The notes beneath the pieces are model-generated. The model searched no databases and was not told the DNA's origin. It saw nothing but the letters and a program-made list of their open reading frames with translations. Shown here one piece after another: positions 34,926 to 42,674 of a DNA stretch of 64,000 nucleotides; position 1 is the stretch's first letter; each line of letters opens with the position of its first letter. The position numbers and the translations under genes are program-made. The DNA is taken from contig NZ_JBFAPI010000004.1 of NCBI RefSeq assembly GCF_040676615.1, positions 434,001 to 498,000 on the forward strand, read 5' to 3'. The DNA comes from Asanoa sp040676615 (lineage in GTDB: Bacteria; Actinomycetota; Actinomycetes; Mycobacteriales; Micromonosporaceae).

Positions 34926-35351
34926 CGCACGGCCGATGGCCTGCCGCCACGACTCCAGGAAGGCGGGAAACCCTTCGATGAAATGGTGCAGGTCGTGCGC
35001 CGCGTCGTCGGTGAGCGCGGTGAGGTCGTAGGTCACCGTCACCGCGCTGTGCCCGGCATCGTCTTGCAGCACGACCGTCACCGTGCCGGCCGTGCTGCCC
35101 GGGAGCACGCGGGCGTAACGGATCGATCGGCCCTGCTCCCGGTCGACGACCACCCAGATCGCGGTCTGCCGGTGCGCGTCGGTGACGAAGACGGTGCCGG
35201 GCGCGGAGTCGTCGGTCGTGGCGGCCGTGAACCGCGGGTCCCATCCCGGCGCCCAGTCCCGCTCGCCGATCGGCGTGAACAACCGGAACGCCTCGTGCGG
35301 CGGGAGCGCGAGGGTGAAGGTGCCGCTCGCGGTCTGGCGGTGGGCGGTCAC
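34863..35351 (-). CDS. SRPBCC-fold small-molecule-binding-like protein
   Basis: 162 residues, GTG start at 35351 overlapping the stop of the upstream small gene (GTGA). TASGTFTLALPPHEAFRLFTPIGERDWAPGWDPRF is typical of the START/Bet v1-like cavity family (polyketide cyclase-like). VTVTYDLTALTDDAAHDLHHFIEGFPAFL forms the last strand and long C-terminal helix. Likely binds a hydrophobic ligand; no enzyme activity is implied. Cotranscribed with the ribbon-helix-helix-like gene and opposite the hemoglobin gene. Confidence 0.82.
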   Translation of the reverse strand: MTAHRQTASGTFTLALPPHEAFRLFTPIGERDWAPGWDPRFTAATTDDSAPGTVFVTDAHRQTAIWVVVDREQGRSIRYARVLPGSTAGTVTVVLQDDAGHSAVTVTYDLTALTDDAAHDLHHFIEGFPAFLESWRQAIGRASGHQVVGGAQHRVGDQRRGV

Positions 35352-35593
35352 TGTCGCTCCTCGAGTCTGTGCGCGTCGGCCGCCGTCAGGCTCAGCCCGT
35401 ACACCTGCTTGAGTTGGTCGATCTTGGTCAGGGTTTCCGGGGTGAAGGGCAGCTTGCCCTCGAAGGCGTGCAGCGCCATGCCTTCGACCAGGTCCCCGAG
35501 GGACAGATCGAGGTATTCGGCCAGCGCCTTGAGCACCTTGAGCGTGTTGCGCTCGATCCGCAGCCCGGTCTGCGTCCGCTCGATGTTCGGCAT
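35348..35593 (-). CDS. Small ribbon-helix-helix-like DNA-binding protein
   Basis: 81 residues from ATG 35593; the longer frame with WHPTGPALVPWYLG upstream is rejected because it overlaps the promoter repeats. TGLRIERNTLKVLKALAEYLDLSLGDLVEGMALHAFEG has the pattern of a beta strand followed by two helices, as in MetJ/Arc-type regulators. It is first in an operon with the SRPBCC gene. Three tandem 8-bp repeats overlap its start and the divergent promoter, so autoregulation is likely. The -10 TACCTT lies six bases before the ATG, a leaderless arrangement. Confidence 0.7.
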   Translation of the reverse strand: MPNIERTQTGLRIERNTLKVLKALAEYLDLSLGDLVEGMALHAFEGKLPFTPETLTKIDQLKQVYGLSLTAADAHRLEERQ

Positions 35594-35616
35594 GTTACCA
35601 AGGTACCACGGTACCA
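35593..35616. promoter_or_regulatory. Three tandem 8-bp repeats between the small regulator and hemoglobin genes
   Basis: TGTTACCA, AGGTACCA and CGGTACCA follow each other without gaps; each contains the 5-base core TACCA preceded by GG or GT. A looser copy GGTGCCA lies at 35632-35638. The array covers the -10 of the leftward gene (35600-35605) and the -35 zone of the rightward gene. Tandem 8-bp half-sites are characteristic of ribbon-helix-helix repressors. Confidence 0.6.
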
Positions 35617-35643
35617 GAGCAGGTCCGGTAGGGTGCCAAGGCG

Positions 35644-36093
35644 ATGACAACTCTGTTCGAGTTCGCCGGCGGCGACGAGGCGCTGCACCGCCTCGAAGAG
35701 CTGTTCTACGCCAAGGCGCTGGCCGATCCCGTCCTGCGCGACGTGTTCCCCGTCCGGCAACCCGGCCACGTCGAGCACCTGACCTGGTTCACCGCCGAGT
35801 CGTTCGGCGGCCCGGCCCGGTTCACCGCCGAGCTCGGCTTCCCCTACATCATCGACGTCCACCGGCATCTGAAGATCACCGACGAGCAGCGCGAGCGGTT
35901 CGTCGCGGTCTACCTCGAGGCCATCGACGAGGCCGGCCTCCCCGACGATCCCGACTTCCGCGCGGCGGTCCGCGAGCACGTCGAGTTCGGCGCGCAGGTC
36001 GCACAGCAGAACTCGCGGGCCGAGACCGACGCCGACCTGCACCCCATCCGCGCCGTCCCGGCCTGGACCTGGAAGCACCAGGACGAACCCTGA
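35644..36093 (+). CDS. Truncated hemoglobin (group II-like)
   Basis: 149 residues. FEFAGGDEALHRLEELFYAKALADPVLRDVF at the start, VEHLTWFTAESFGGPARFT and DVHRHLKITDEQRERF place it in the group II truncated hemoglobins; His73 in DVHRHLKI is the expected proximal heme ligand. Such proteins bind O2 and may handle peroxide or nitric oxide. It diverges from the small ribbon-helix-helix-like gene; TAGGGT at 35629-35634 is a -10 candidate, giving a leader of only a few bases. It is the second globin in the window. Confidence 0.9.
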   Translation: MTTLFEFAGGDEALHRLEELFYAKALADPVLRDVFPVRQPGHVEHLTWFTAESFGGPARFTAELGFPYIIDVHRHLKITDEQRERFVAVYLEAIDEAGLPDDPDFRAAVREHVEFGAQVAQQNSRAETDADLHPIRAVPAWTWKHQDEP

Positions 36094-36172
36094 CCGGCGG
36101 CCGACGGGTTGGGCATGTTGCACGGTGGTGTCAGGCTGGAGTGGCCGACCGTGTCCACCTGGGGAGTCCGGC

Positions 36173-36382
36173 ATGAGCGTGTTGCGCGGTGTCTACCGCT
36201 TCTTCCACGACTTCGTCATCGGCGACGACTGGAAGATCGCCGTCGCCGCGCTGCTCTCGCTCGCGGTCGGCTTCGCGCTGATCGGCACCAACCTGTTCAT
36301 CGGCCTGACCGTGCCGCTGACCGCCGCGGTGGTCGCGGTGTTCTTCACGCTCGCGCTGGCGATCGACGTCCGCCGGCAATAG
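36173..36382 (+). CDS. Small two-helix membrane protein
   Basis: 69 residues from ATG 36173 with GGGGAG upstream; the frame opens earlier but that part is not protein-like. Sequence FFHDFVIGDDWKIAVAAL then two hydrophobic helices (residues about 20-45 and 47-64). Homologues of this FFHDFxxGDDW type occur in actinobacteria as uncharacterised membrane proteins. The preceding 79-base gap holds nothing striking. The function is unknown. Confidence 0.75.
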   Translation: MSVLRGVYRFFHDFVIGDDWKIAVAALLSLAVGFALIGTNLFIGLTVPLTAAVVAVFFTLALAIDVRRQ

Positions 36383-36460
36383 CGCGGCTGTCGAATCGCG
36401 CCCCGGTCGTTCGTGTAGGTGGCAGGAACCCACCACGACACGACGACGAGGAGACGCGCC

Positions 36461-37048
36461 ATGGGCAAGGTCATCGCGATCGAACACCTGACCCTGGACG
36501 GGGTGATGCAGGGTCCGGGCAGTGCCGACGAGGACACCCGCGACGGTTTCCGGCACGGCGGCTGGGCGGCCCCCCGCCAGGACCCGGCGATGCAACGGGC
36601 GATGGGCAGGCACATGGCCGGCCCGTGGTCACTGCTGGCCGGGCGTACGACATATGTGCAGTTCGCGGACTTCTGGCCCCGGCAGGCGCCCAACCCGTTC
36701 ACCGAGGCGCTCACCCGGGCCACCAAGTACGTCGCGTCGACGACCCTGGGCGAGCCGCTCCCGTGGGAGAACTCCGTCCTGCTCAAGGGCGACACCGCGA
36801 CCGCGGTCGCCCGGCTGAAGGAAGAGCGCGCCGAGAACCTGATCGTGTTCGGCAGCGGGGTGCTGGTCCGGTCGCTGCTGGCGCGGGGCCTGGTCGACGG
36901 CCTGCTCCTGCTGATCCACCCGGTGGTGCTGGGCACCGGCCGTACGCTGTTCACCGATGCGGACGCGCCGCTGCCCGAGTTCGCGCTCGCGGACTGCACG
37001 ACGACCGGCACCGGCGTGATCATCGGGGACTACACCGCGAACGGCTGA
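36461..37048 (+). CDS. Dihydrofolate reductase/RibD-like family protein
   Basis: 195 residues from ATG 36461, with GAGGAG in the leader. IAIEHLTLDGVMQGPGSADEDTRDGF, SLLAGRTTYVQFADFWP and LIVFGSGVLVRSLLARGLVDGLLLLIHPVVLGTGRTLF are the usual motifs of the bacterial YyaP/RibD C-terminal family, which resembles dihydrofolate reductase. Most members have unknown substrates; true folate reduction is not implied. It sits 4 bases before the phosphoesterase-like gene and is probably cotranscribed with it. Confidence 0.9.
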   Translation: MGKVIAIEHLTLDGVMQGPGSADEDTRDGFRHGGWAAPRQDPAMQRAMGRHMAGPWSLLAGRTTYVQFADFWPRQAPNPFTEALTRATKYVASTTLGEPLPWENSVLLKGDTATAVARLKEERAENLIVFGSGVLVRSLLARGLVDGLLLLIHPVVLGTGRTLFTDADAPLPEFALADCTTTGTGVIIGDYTANG

Positions 37049-37052
37049 GTGG

Positions 37053-37955
37053 ATGAGCGGACGACTGACGGCGATCGTCGCGGCGATCATCGCGGTGCTC
37101 GCCATGGCCGGCTGCGCCCACCGCCCGCAGGCGCCGACCGCCGACGCCAAGGTGCTGGTGATCGCCGAGGAGAACAAGACCTACGACCGGGTGATCGGCG
37201 ATCCGGACGCGCCCTACATCAGCATGCTCGCCCAGCGGTTCGGCTCGGCCGCCAGCATGGATGCCGGTTACCCGCCGGACTGCCCGTCGCTGGCCGCCTA
37301 CCTGCTGATGACCAGCGGCAGCACGCACGACGTCTGCGACGACGCCGACTCCGCCGCCCACCGGATCGACTCCGACAACGTCTTCACGCAGGTCGCGCGG
37401 GCCGGGCGGGAGTGGCGCGACTATGCCGACTCCGCGCCCGGCACCTGCGCGTCCACCAACTCGGCCGACGGCCGCTACCTGGTGCGCCACACGCCCGCCG
37501 CCTACTACACCCGGGAGGCGGCCAACTGCCGGCGCTGGCACGTGCCGCTCGGCGACCTCGACCGCGGCGCGCTGCACGACGACCTCACGAGCGGCAACCT
37601 TCCGGCGTATGCCTTCGTCTCGCCCGACGCCTGTCACGACATGCACGGCGCGCCATCCTGCCCCGACCGGCTGGTCGCGTCCGGCGACGAGTGGCTGCGC
37701 CAGTGGCTGCCGCGGATCCTGGCCGGGCCCGACTACACGGCCGGGCGGCTGGTCGTCATCGTCACCTGGGACGAGGGATCCGTGACCGACAACCACATCC
37801 CCACCGTCGTCATCTCCCCGAGGACGGCGGGCGTGCACGCCACGGTCCCCTTCACGCTGTGCTCGATCCTGCGGACGACCGAGGAGATCCTCCGCCTCCC
37901 GCTACTCGGCTGCGCCGCCACCGCGACCTCGATGCGCGGCCCGTTCGCGCTCTAG
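37053..37955 (+). CDS. Secreted phosphoesterase-like lipoprotein
   Basis: 300 residues. The signal TAIVAAIIAVLAMAGCAH ends in a lipobox with Cys21, so it should be anchored outside the cell. VIAEENKTYDRVIGDPDAPYI, MDAGYPPDCPSLAAYLLMTSG, AYAFVSPDACHDMHG and VIVTWDEGSVTDNHIPTVVISP are the metal-site blocks of the PF04185 phosphoesterase family (acid phosphatase/phospholipase C-like). Cysteine-rich, suggesting disulfides. Substrate unknown. Starts just after the DHFR-like gene. Confidence 0.88.
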   Translation: MSGRLTAIVAAIIAVLAMAGCAHRPQAPTADAKVLVIAEENKTYDRVIGDPDAPYISMLAQRFGSAASMDAGYPPDCPSLAAYLLMTSGSTHDVCDDADSAAHRIDSDNVFTQVARAGREWRDYADSAPGTCASTNSADGRYLVRHTPAAYYTREAANCRRWHVPLGDLDRGALHDDLTSGNLPAYAFVSPDACHDMHGAPSCPDRLVASGDEWLRQWLPRILAGPDYTAGRLVVIVTWDEGSVTDNHIPTVVISPRTAGVHATVPFTLCSILRTTEEILRLPLLGCAATATSMRGPFAL

Positions 37956-38097
37956 CCGGGCGCGAACGCGTGGACCAGGGCGGCCACCTTCCCGGCGCCG
38001 GCGCCGGTCTGTGCCGGAGGCCGGTTGGTAATTGCCGCCGGTTCGGCCGAGGATGGTCACGGGAACGGCCGCGGGGAGATCCGGACGGGGGCGTGTG

Positions 38098-39003
38098 ATG
38101 ACCGATTCCCGGGTGAACGTCGAGCCCGGTGGGGCCGATGATCTCGACGAGGCTGCCGCCATCTTCACGAGCGTCCGGCCCCGGCTCTTCGGGATCGCCT
38201 ACCGGATGCTGAGCAGCGCGACCGAGGCCGAAGACCTGGTGCAGGACGTGTGGGTGCGCTGGCAGACGACCGACCGCGGCGCCGTGGTCAACCCGGCCGC
38301 GTTCCTGGCCACCACGACGACCCGGCTGGCGATCAACTCGCTGCAGTCGGCGCGGGCGCGGCGGGAGACCTACGTCGGGCCGTGGCTGCCCGAGCCCGTC
38401 GACACGAGCGCCGACCCCTACCTGGGTGCGGAGCGCGGCGAGGCACTCGAGTTCGCGGCCCTGCTGCTGATGGAGAAGCTGACACCCAACGAGCGTGCGG
38501 CGTACGTCCTGCGCGAGGCCTTCGACTACCCGTATGCGCAGATCGCCGACATCCTCCAGTCGACCGAGCCCGCCGTGCGCCAACTCGTCAGCCGTGCCCG
38601 CAGGTCGGTGACCAGCGACAAGCGCACGCCCGCGAGCACCGCCGCGCAGCGCGAGTTGCTGACCGCGTTCATCACCGCCGCCCGCTCCGGCGACATGGCG
38701 GCCCTGGAACGGCTCTTCGCGCCCGACGTGTCCAGCGTCTCCGACGGCAACGGCGCGGCGCGGATCGCCCGCCGCCCGGTGACCGGCGCCCAGCGGGTCG
38801 CCCAATACCTCGGCGCCATCACCTGGTACTGGGACGGCCTCGAGGTCGAGTGGGCCGACACCAACGGGCAGGCCTCAGCCCTGCTCCGGCGCGACGGGAA
38901 GCTGGAAGGGGTGCTCACCATCACCACCTCGGCCGATGGCATCGATAGGGTGCTGTGGATGATGAACCCCGACAAGATCGCGATGCGGGCGGCCCCGGCC
39001 TGA
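38098..39003 (+). CDS. ECF41-type sigma factor with SnoaL-like C-terminal domain
   Basis: 301 residues. Sigma2 (residues 22-90, RPRLFGIAYRMLSSATEAEDLVQD), the WLPEP linker motif at 96-100 that marks the ECF41 group, sigma4 (120-172, LTPNERAAYVLREAFDYPYAQIADIL) and a C-terminal SnoaL-like domain (185-298). That domain carries DGNGA (216-220) and NPDKI (290-294), variants of the DGGGK and NPDKL motifs known from the group. There is no anti-sigma gene; in ECF41 the C-terminal domain itself controls activity. Matching promoters lie before the adjacent oxidoreductase and the NmrA-like gene. In mycobacteria related proteins are called SigJ. Start ATG 38098; GTG 38095 is possible. Confidence 0.92.
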   Translation: MTDSRVNVEPGGADDLDEAAAIFTSVRPRLFGIAYRMLSSATEAEDLVQDVWVRWQTTDRGAVVNPAAFLATTTTRLAINSLQSARARRETYVGPWLPEPVDTSADPYLGAERGEALEFAALLLMEKLTPNERAAYVLREAFDYPYAQIADILQSTEPAVRQLVSRARRSVTSDKRTPASTAAQRELLTAFITAARSGDMAALERLFAPDVSSVSDGNGAARIARRPVTGAQRVAQYLGAITWYWDGLEVEWADTNGQASALLRRDGKLEGVLTITTSADGIDRVLWMMNPDKIAMRAAPA

Positions 39004-39011
39004 GTCGCTGA

Positions 39012-39038
39012 CGTCACAGAACAGGGTGCTATCCGGTC
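39012..39038 (+). promoter_or_regulatory. ECF41-type promoter of the oxidoreductase operon
   Basis: CGTCACA (39012-39018), 16 bases, GGTC (39035-39038). The ECF41 consensus as I recall it is TGTCACA, 16-17 bases, CGTC. The same string with GGTCTAAGC occurs on the other strand before the NmrA-like gene. It starts nine bases after the sigma gene stop. Confidence 0.72.
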
Positions 39039-39070
39039 TTAGCTGGCGACTGCGAGAAAAGGAGGACCAC

Positions 39071-40411
39071 GTGCGGACGATTCTGGTGGTCGGCGGCGGC
39101 TATGCCGGTTTCTACACGGCCTGGAAGCTGGAGAAGAAGCTCCGCCGCGACGAGGCGCGGGTCGTCGTGGTCGATCCGCGGCCCTACATGACCTATCAAC
39201 CATTTCTGCCGGAGGTGCTGGCCGGCTCGGTGGAGGCCCGGCACGCCGCGGTGTCGCAACGGCGCCACCTGCGTAAGACCACCCTCATCTCCGGCTCCGT
39301 GGTCAACGTCGACCACGCGCACAAGACGGCGACGATCCAGCCCGCCGACGGCCCGGAGTTCGCCCTCGCCTACGACATCATCGCCGTCACCGCCGGCGCG
39401 GTGACCCGGCAGCTCGGCGTGCCCGGCATCGCCGAGACGGCCATCGGGATGAAGCACGTCGAGGAGGCGGTCGCGATCCGCGACCGGATGCTGACCAACT
39501 TCGACCGGGCCTCGACGCTGCCGCCCGGGCCGCAGCGCCGCAAGCTGCTCACCGTGACCTTCGTGGGCGGCGGGTTCTCCGGTGTCGAGGGCTTCGGCGA
39601 GCTGCTGTCGCTGGCGACGGCGCTGACCAAGCTCTATCCCGAGCTGTCCGGCGACGACGTGCACTTCCACCTGGTGGAGGCCCGCGACCGGATCCTGCCC
39701 GAGGTGACCGACAAGCCCGGGGAGTGGGTGGTGCGGTCGCTGGAGAAGCGCGGCGCGCACGTCCACCTCAACGCCCAACTCGTCTCCGCCCGCGACGGCC
39801 ACGTGGTGCTCTCCGACGGCGAGGAGTTCGACTCCGACCTGATCGTGTGGACGGTCGGCAACGCCGTCAACCCGATGGTGCGCAACCACACCGACCTGCC
39901 CATCGACGCCCGGGGAATGCTCGTCGTGCGGGCCGACCTGCGGGTCGGCACCGACGAGGAGCCGGTGCCGGACGCCTGGGGCGCCGGCGACGACGCGGCG
40001 GTCCCCGACCTGGCCGCCGGCCGGCCGGGCGTCGCGACGGTGCCCAACGCCCAGCACGCCGTGCGGCAGGGCAAGTTGCTGGCCAGGAACATCGTGGCCA
40101 GCCTGCGTGGCCGGGAGCCGAAGCAGTATCTGCACCACAGCCTGGGCACGGTCGCCACGCTCGGTCTGGGCCGCGGCATCTTCCAATACAAGGGCATCGT
40201 CATCAAGGGCCTGCCGGCGTGGCTGATGCACCGGGGATACCACGTCCTGGCCGTGCCGAGCTGGGAGCGCAAGGCCCGTGTGCTGGCCGTCTGGCTGACC
40301 GCGGCGGTGTTCGGCCGCGACATCGTCTCGCTCGCGTCGGTGCAGGACCCCCGCCGGGCGTTCGTCACCGGCGGCGAGCCGGCGGCCGTCGAGCATGCCC
40401 GATCGGCATGA
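39071..40411 (+). CDS. NAD(P)/FAD-dependent oxidoreductase (type II NADH dehydrogenase-like)
   Basis: 446 residues from GTG 39071, fixed by AAAAGGAGG seven bases upstream. Two dinucleotide-binding motifs: VVGGGYAGFYTAW (FAD) near the start and VTFVGGGFSGVEGFGELL (NAD). DSDLIVWTVGNAVNPMV and DAWGAGDDAAVPD complete the NDH-2/alternative-dehydrogenase layout, and a C-terminal amphipathic stretch (KGIVIKGLPAWLMHRGYHV) could touch the membrane. ECF41 sigma genes are usually adjacent to such an oxidoreductase, epimerase or carboxymuconolactone decarboxylase; here it is the direct target. The next gene starts inside its end. Confidence 0.92.
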   Translation: MRTILVVGGGYAGFYTAWKLEKKLRRDEARVVVVDPRPYMTYQPFLPEVLAGSVEARHAAVSQRRHLRKTTLISGSVVNVDHAHKTATIQPADGPEFALAYDIIAVTAGAVTRQLGVPGIAETAIGMKHVEEAVAIRDRMLTNFDRASTLPPGPQRRKLLTVTFVGGGFSGVEGFGELLSLATALTKLYPELSGDDVHFHLVEARDRILPEVTDKPGEWVVRSLEKRGAHVHLNAQLVSARDGHVVLSDGEEFDSDLIVWTVGNAVNPMVRNHTDLPIDARGMLVVRADLRVGTDEEPVPDAWGAGDDAAVPDLAAGRPGVATVPNAQHAVRQGKLLARNIVASLRGREPKQYLHHSLGTVATLGLGRGIFQYKGIVIKGLPAWLMHRGYHVLAVPSWERKARVLAVWLTAAVFGRDIVSLASVQDPRRAFVTGGEPAAVEHARSA

Positions 40412-40760
40412 CAGTGCCGTGCGCGGCCTCGCCGAGGCCTGCCGGATAGGCGACGTCGCGGCGCTCCGGACCGCATTGCACGCCGACGCCGTGGCCGTGT
40501 GTGACGGCGGCGGGTCGGTGCCGGCCGTCCTCGGTGCGATCCATGGCGCGGCCGACGTCGCCGACCTCGTCGCCGGCGTGCTGTGCGGGCAACCCGGCAC
40601 CGAGTTGACCGTCGAGGCGGTCAACGGCCGGGCCGGTCTGGCGCTGCGCCGCGGCGGCCGGGCGATCGCCGTCATCGCCGTGCGGGCGGCCGGTGCGCGG
40701 GTCGCCACCGTCTGGATCGTGCTGAACCCGGCCAAGCTGACCGGTTGGCATCGCCGCTGA
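40395..40760 (+). CDS. Free-standing homologue of the ECF41 sigma C-terminal domain
   Basis: 121 residues. ATG 40395 lies 17 bases inside the end of the oxidoreductase gene, so it is in the same operon. AVRGLAEACRIGDVAALRTALHADAVAVCDGGG aligns with the sigma factor's TAFITAARSGDMAALERLF...SDGNG, and WIVLNPAKLTGW with LWMMNPDKIAM: it is a SnoaL-like (NTF2-fold) domain with DGGG at 37-40 and NPAKL at 111-115. It lacks sigma regions. Because it lies behind an ECF41 promoter, it may compete with or modulate the sigma factor in trans. That idea is inference; it could also be a small ligand-binding enzyme. Confidence 0.8.
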   Translation: MPDRHDSAVRGLAEACRIGDVAALRTALHADAVAVCDGGGSVPAVLGAIHGAADVADLVAGVLCGQPGTELTVEAVNGRAGLALRRGGRAIAVIAVRAAGARVATVWIVLNPAKLTGWHRR

Positions 40761-40840
40761 CAGCCTTGTATCAGCGGACCATGGTTGCCGACCCCCGACC
40801 GCGCCAGCGTTGAAGAAACATCGCTGACCTGGGAGTAGTT

Positions 40841-41812
40841 GTGAAGAAAGCGACAACGTTCGCGGCACCCGACCTGACCGGGCGGGTCGCCCTGGTGACC
40901 GGGGCCAGCGCAGGGCTGGGCCTGGGCCTGGCCACCGCGCTGGCGGCGGCCGGCGCGGAGGTGCTTCTCGCCGTCCGCGACACCGGAAAGGGCGAGTCGG
41001 CCCTGCATCAGGTTCGCGCCGAGGTGCCCGGCGCCCACGTGTCCCTGCGCACCCTCGACCTCGCGTCGCTGGCGTCGGTGACCGCGCTCGCCGACGGCCT
41101 GTTCGCCGAGGGCCGGCCGGTCAACATCCTGGTCAACAACGCCGGCGTGATGGCGCCCGCCACCCGGCACACCACGGCGGACGGGCTGGAACTCCAGTTC
41201 GGCACCAACTACCTCGGGCACGTCGCGCTGACCGCCCGGCTGTTGCCGCTGCTGCGCGACGGGTCCGCCCGGGTGACGACCGTCACCAGCAGCGCCGCCC
41301 GGCAGGCGAAGCTCAACTGGGCCGACCCGCAGAGCGAACAGAGATACTCGCCGGTCCGGGCGTACGGGCAGTCGAAGCTCGCGAACCTGTTCTTCGCCCT
41401 CGAACTCGACCGGCGCAGCCGGGCCGCCGGCTGGGGCATCGTCAGCAACGCGGCGCACCCCGGCACCACCCTGACCGGGCTGTACTCCGCCGGCCCCAAC
41501 CTGGGCCGGGCCAAGCGCGCGCCGCACGAGGCGATCATGACCCGGCTGGCCCGATGGGGCGTGCTCGTGCACGGCGTCGACAAGGGGCTGCTGCCCATCC
41601 TGTACGCGGCCACCAGCCCGCAGGCAACCGGCGGCCGACTCTACGGGCCCGACGGCATCGGCCAGTTCACCGGGGCGCCGACCGAACTGGCGGTCTACCG
41701 CTCCGCGCGTGACGAGGCCGAGGCCGCCCGGCTGTGGGACTACTCGCTGCGGCTGGCCGGTGTCGAGTCGCTTCCGGAAGGAACACCCGGTGGACCGCGC
41801 TCGGCTGGCTGA
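40841..41812 (+). CDS. SDR-family oxidoreductase (retinol dehydrogenase-like)
   Basis: 323 residues, GTG start with GGGAG upstream. TGASAGLGLGLA nucleotide motif, NNAGVM, VTSSAARQAK and YGQSKLANLFFALEL with the catalytic Tyr and Lys. The long C-terminal part and YSPVRAYGQSKLAN resemble the dehydrogenase/reductase group that acts on lipophilic ketones or alcohols. A short gap with CAGCG...CGCTG dyad (40807-40828) precedes it. The XRE gene starts inside its 3' end (23-base overlap), so the two are coupled. Confidence 0.9.
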   Translation: MKKATTFAAPDLTGRVALVTGASAGLGLGLATALAAAGAEVLLAVRDTGKGESALHQVRAEVPGAHVSLRTLDLASLASVTALADGLFAEGRPVNILVNNAGVMAPATRHTTADGLELQFGTNYLGHVALTARLLPLLRDGSARVTTVTSSAARQAKLNWADPQSEQRYSPVRAYGQSKLANLFFALELDRRSRAAGWGIVSNAAHPGTTLTGLYSAGPNLGRAKRAPHEAIMTRLARWGVLVHGVDKGLLPILYAATSPQATGGRLYGPDGIGQFTGAPTELAVYRSARDEAEAARLWDYSLRLAGVESLPEGTPGGPRSAG

Positions 41813-42674
41813 GTACCTGCGCACCCGGCGGGAGGCCCTGCAACCCGAAGACGTGGGTCTGCCACGCGGGCAGCGCCGGCGCACCAAGGGCCTGCGCCGC
41901 GAGGAGGTGGCGGTGCTCAGCGACATGTCGATCGACTACTACAGCCGGCTCGAACAGCCGCGCGGACCGCACCCGTCCGAACAGATGCTCGGCGCGCTCG
42001 CCCGGGGGCTGCGGCTCTCGATGGAAGAGCGCGACCACCTCTTCCAGCTCGGCGGCTACGCGACACCGCGGCGGTCCGCCGACGCCGACCACATCAACCC
42101 CGGGATGCTGCGCATCTTCGACGGGTTGCGGGACGGCGCGGCGCAGGTGGTCTCGCACCTCGGCGAGACCATGCTGCAGACCCGGCTGGCGGTGGCGCTG
42201 CTGGGCGACGCGAGCGTCCACACCGGGCTGGCGCGGAGCATGCACTACCGCTGGTTCACCGACCCGGCGACCCGGCAGATCTATCCCGCGCAGGAGCGGG
42301 CGGAGCAGAGCCGGCTGATCGTCGCCGACCTGCACGCCTCGTACACCCGTGATGGCAAGGGTTCCCGCGCTGCCTCCATTGTGGACGCGTTGCGGGCGGT
42401 GAGCCCGGAGTTCGCCGCGCTCTGGGACGGGCATCCGGTCGCCGGTCGCTACTGCGGGCCGATCCGGCTCCAGCATCCGCAGGTCGGGCTCCTCGAGCTC
42501 GACTGCCAGCGGCTGGTCGACCCGGACCAGTCACAGCAGCTGGTGGTCTACACCGCGTCGCCCGGCACAGCCAGCCACGAGCGACTCGAACTGCTGTCCG
42601 TCGTCGGCGGGCAGGGGATCTGCGAGCAGGGCCCGCACGACGCCGGTCGTGCGGGCCCCGTCGGCCGCCGTTAG
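41790..42674 (+). CDS. XRE-family regulator with MmyB-like ligand domain
   Basis: 294 residues from GTG 41790, preceded by GGAAGGA. Residues 1-75 are a helix-turn-helix of the type LRTRREALQPEDVGLPRGQRRRTKGLRREEVAVLSDMSIDYYSRLEQ. The remainder is the MmyB-like PAS-related domain (ALARGLRLSMEERDHLFQLGG...). Such regulators are usually beside an oxidoreductase gene they control, here the overlapping SDR. Its stop overlaps that of the convergent NmrA-like gene by four bases. Confidence 0.92.
   Translation: MDRARLAEYLRTRREALQPEDVGLPRGQRRRTKGLRREEVAVLSDMSIDYYSRLEQPRGPHPSEQMLGALARGLRLSMEERDHLFQLGGYATPRRSADADHINPGMLRIFDGLRDGAAQVVSHLGETMLQTRLAVALLGDASVHTGLARSMHYRWFTDPATRQIYPAQERAEQSRLIVADLHASYTRDGKGSRAASIVDALRAVSPEFAALWDGHPVAGRYCGPIRLQHPQVGLLELDCQRLVDPDQSQQLVVYTASPGTASHERLELLSVVGGQGICEQGPHDAGRAGPVGRR

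Noticed and set aside
37981..38097. ECF41 promoter for the sigma gene itself
   Set aside because: Only GGTCACG is present and no GGTC/CGTC lies at 16-17 bases, so autoregulation by the same site is not supported.
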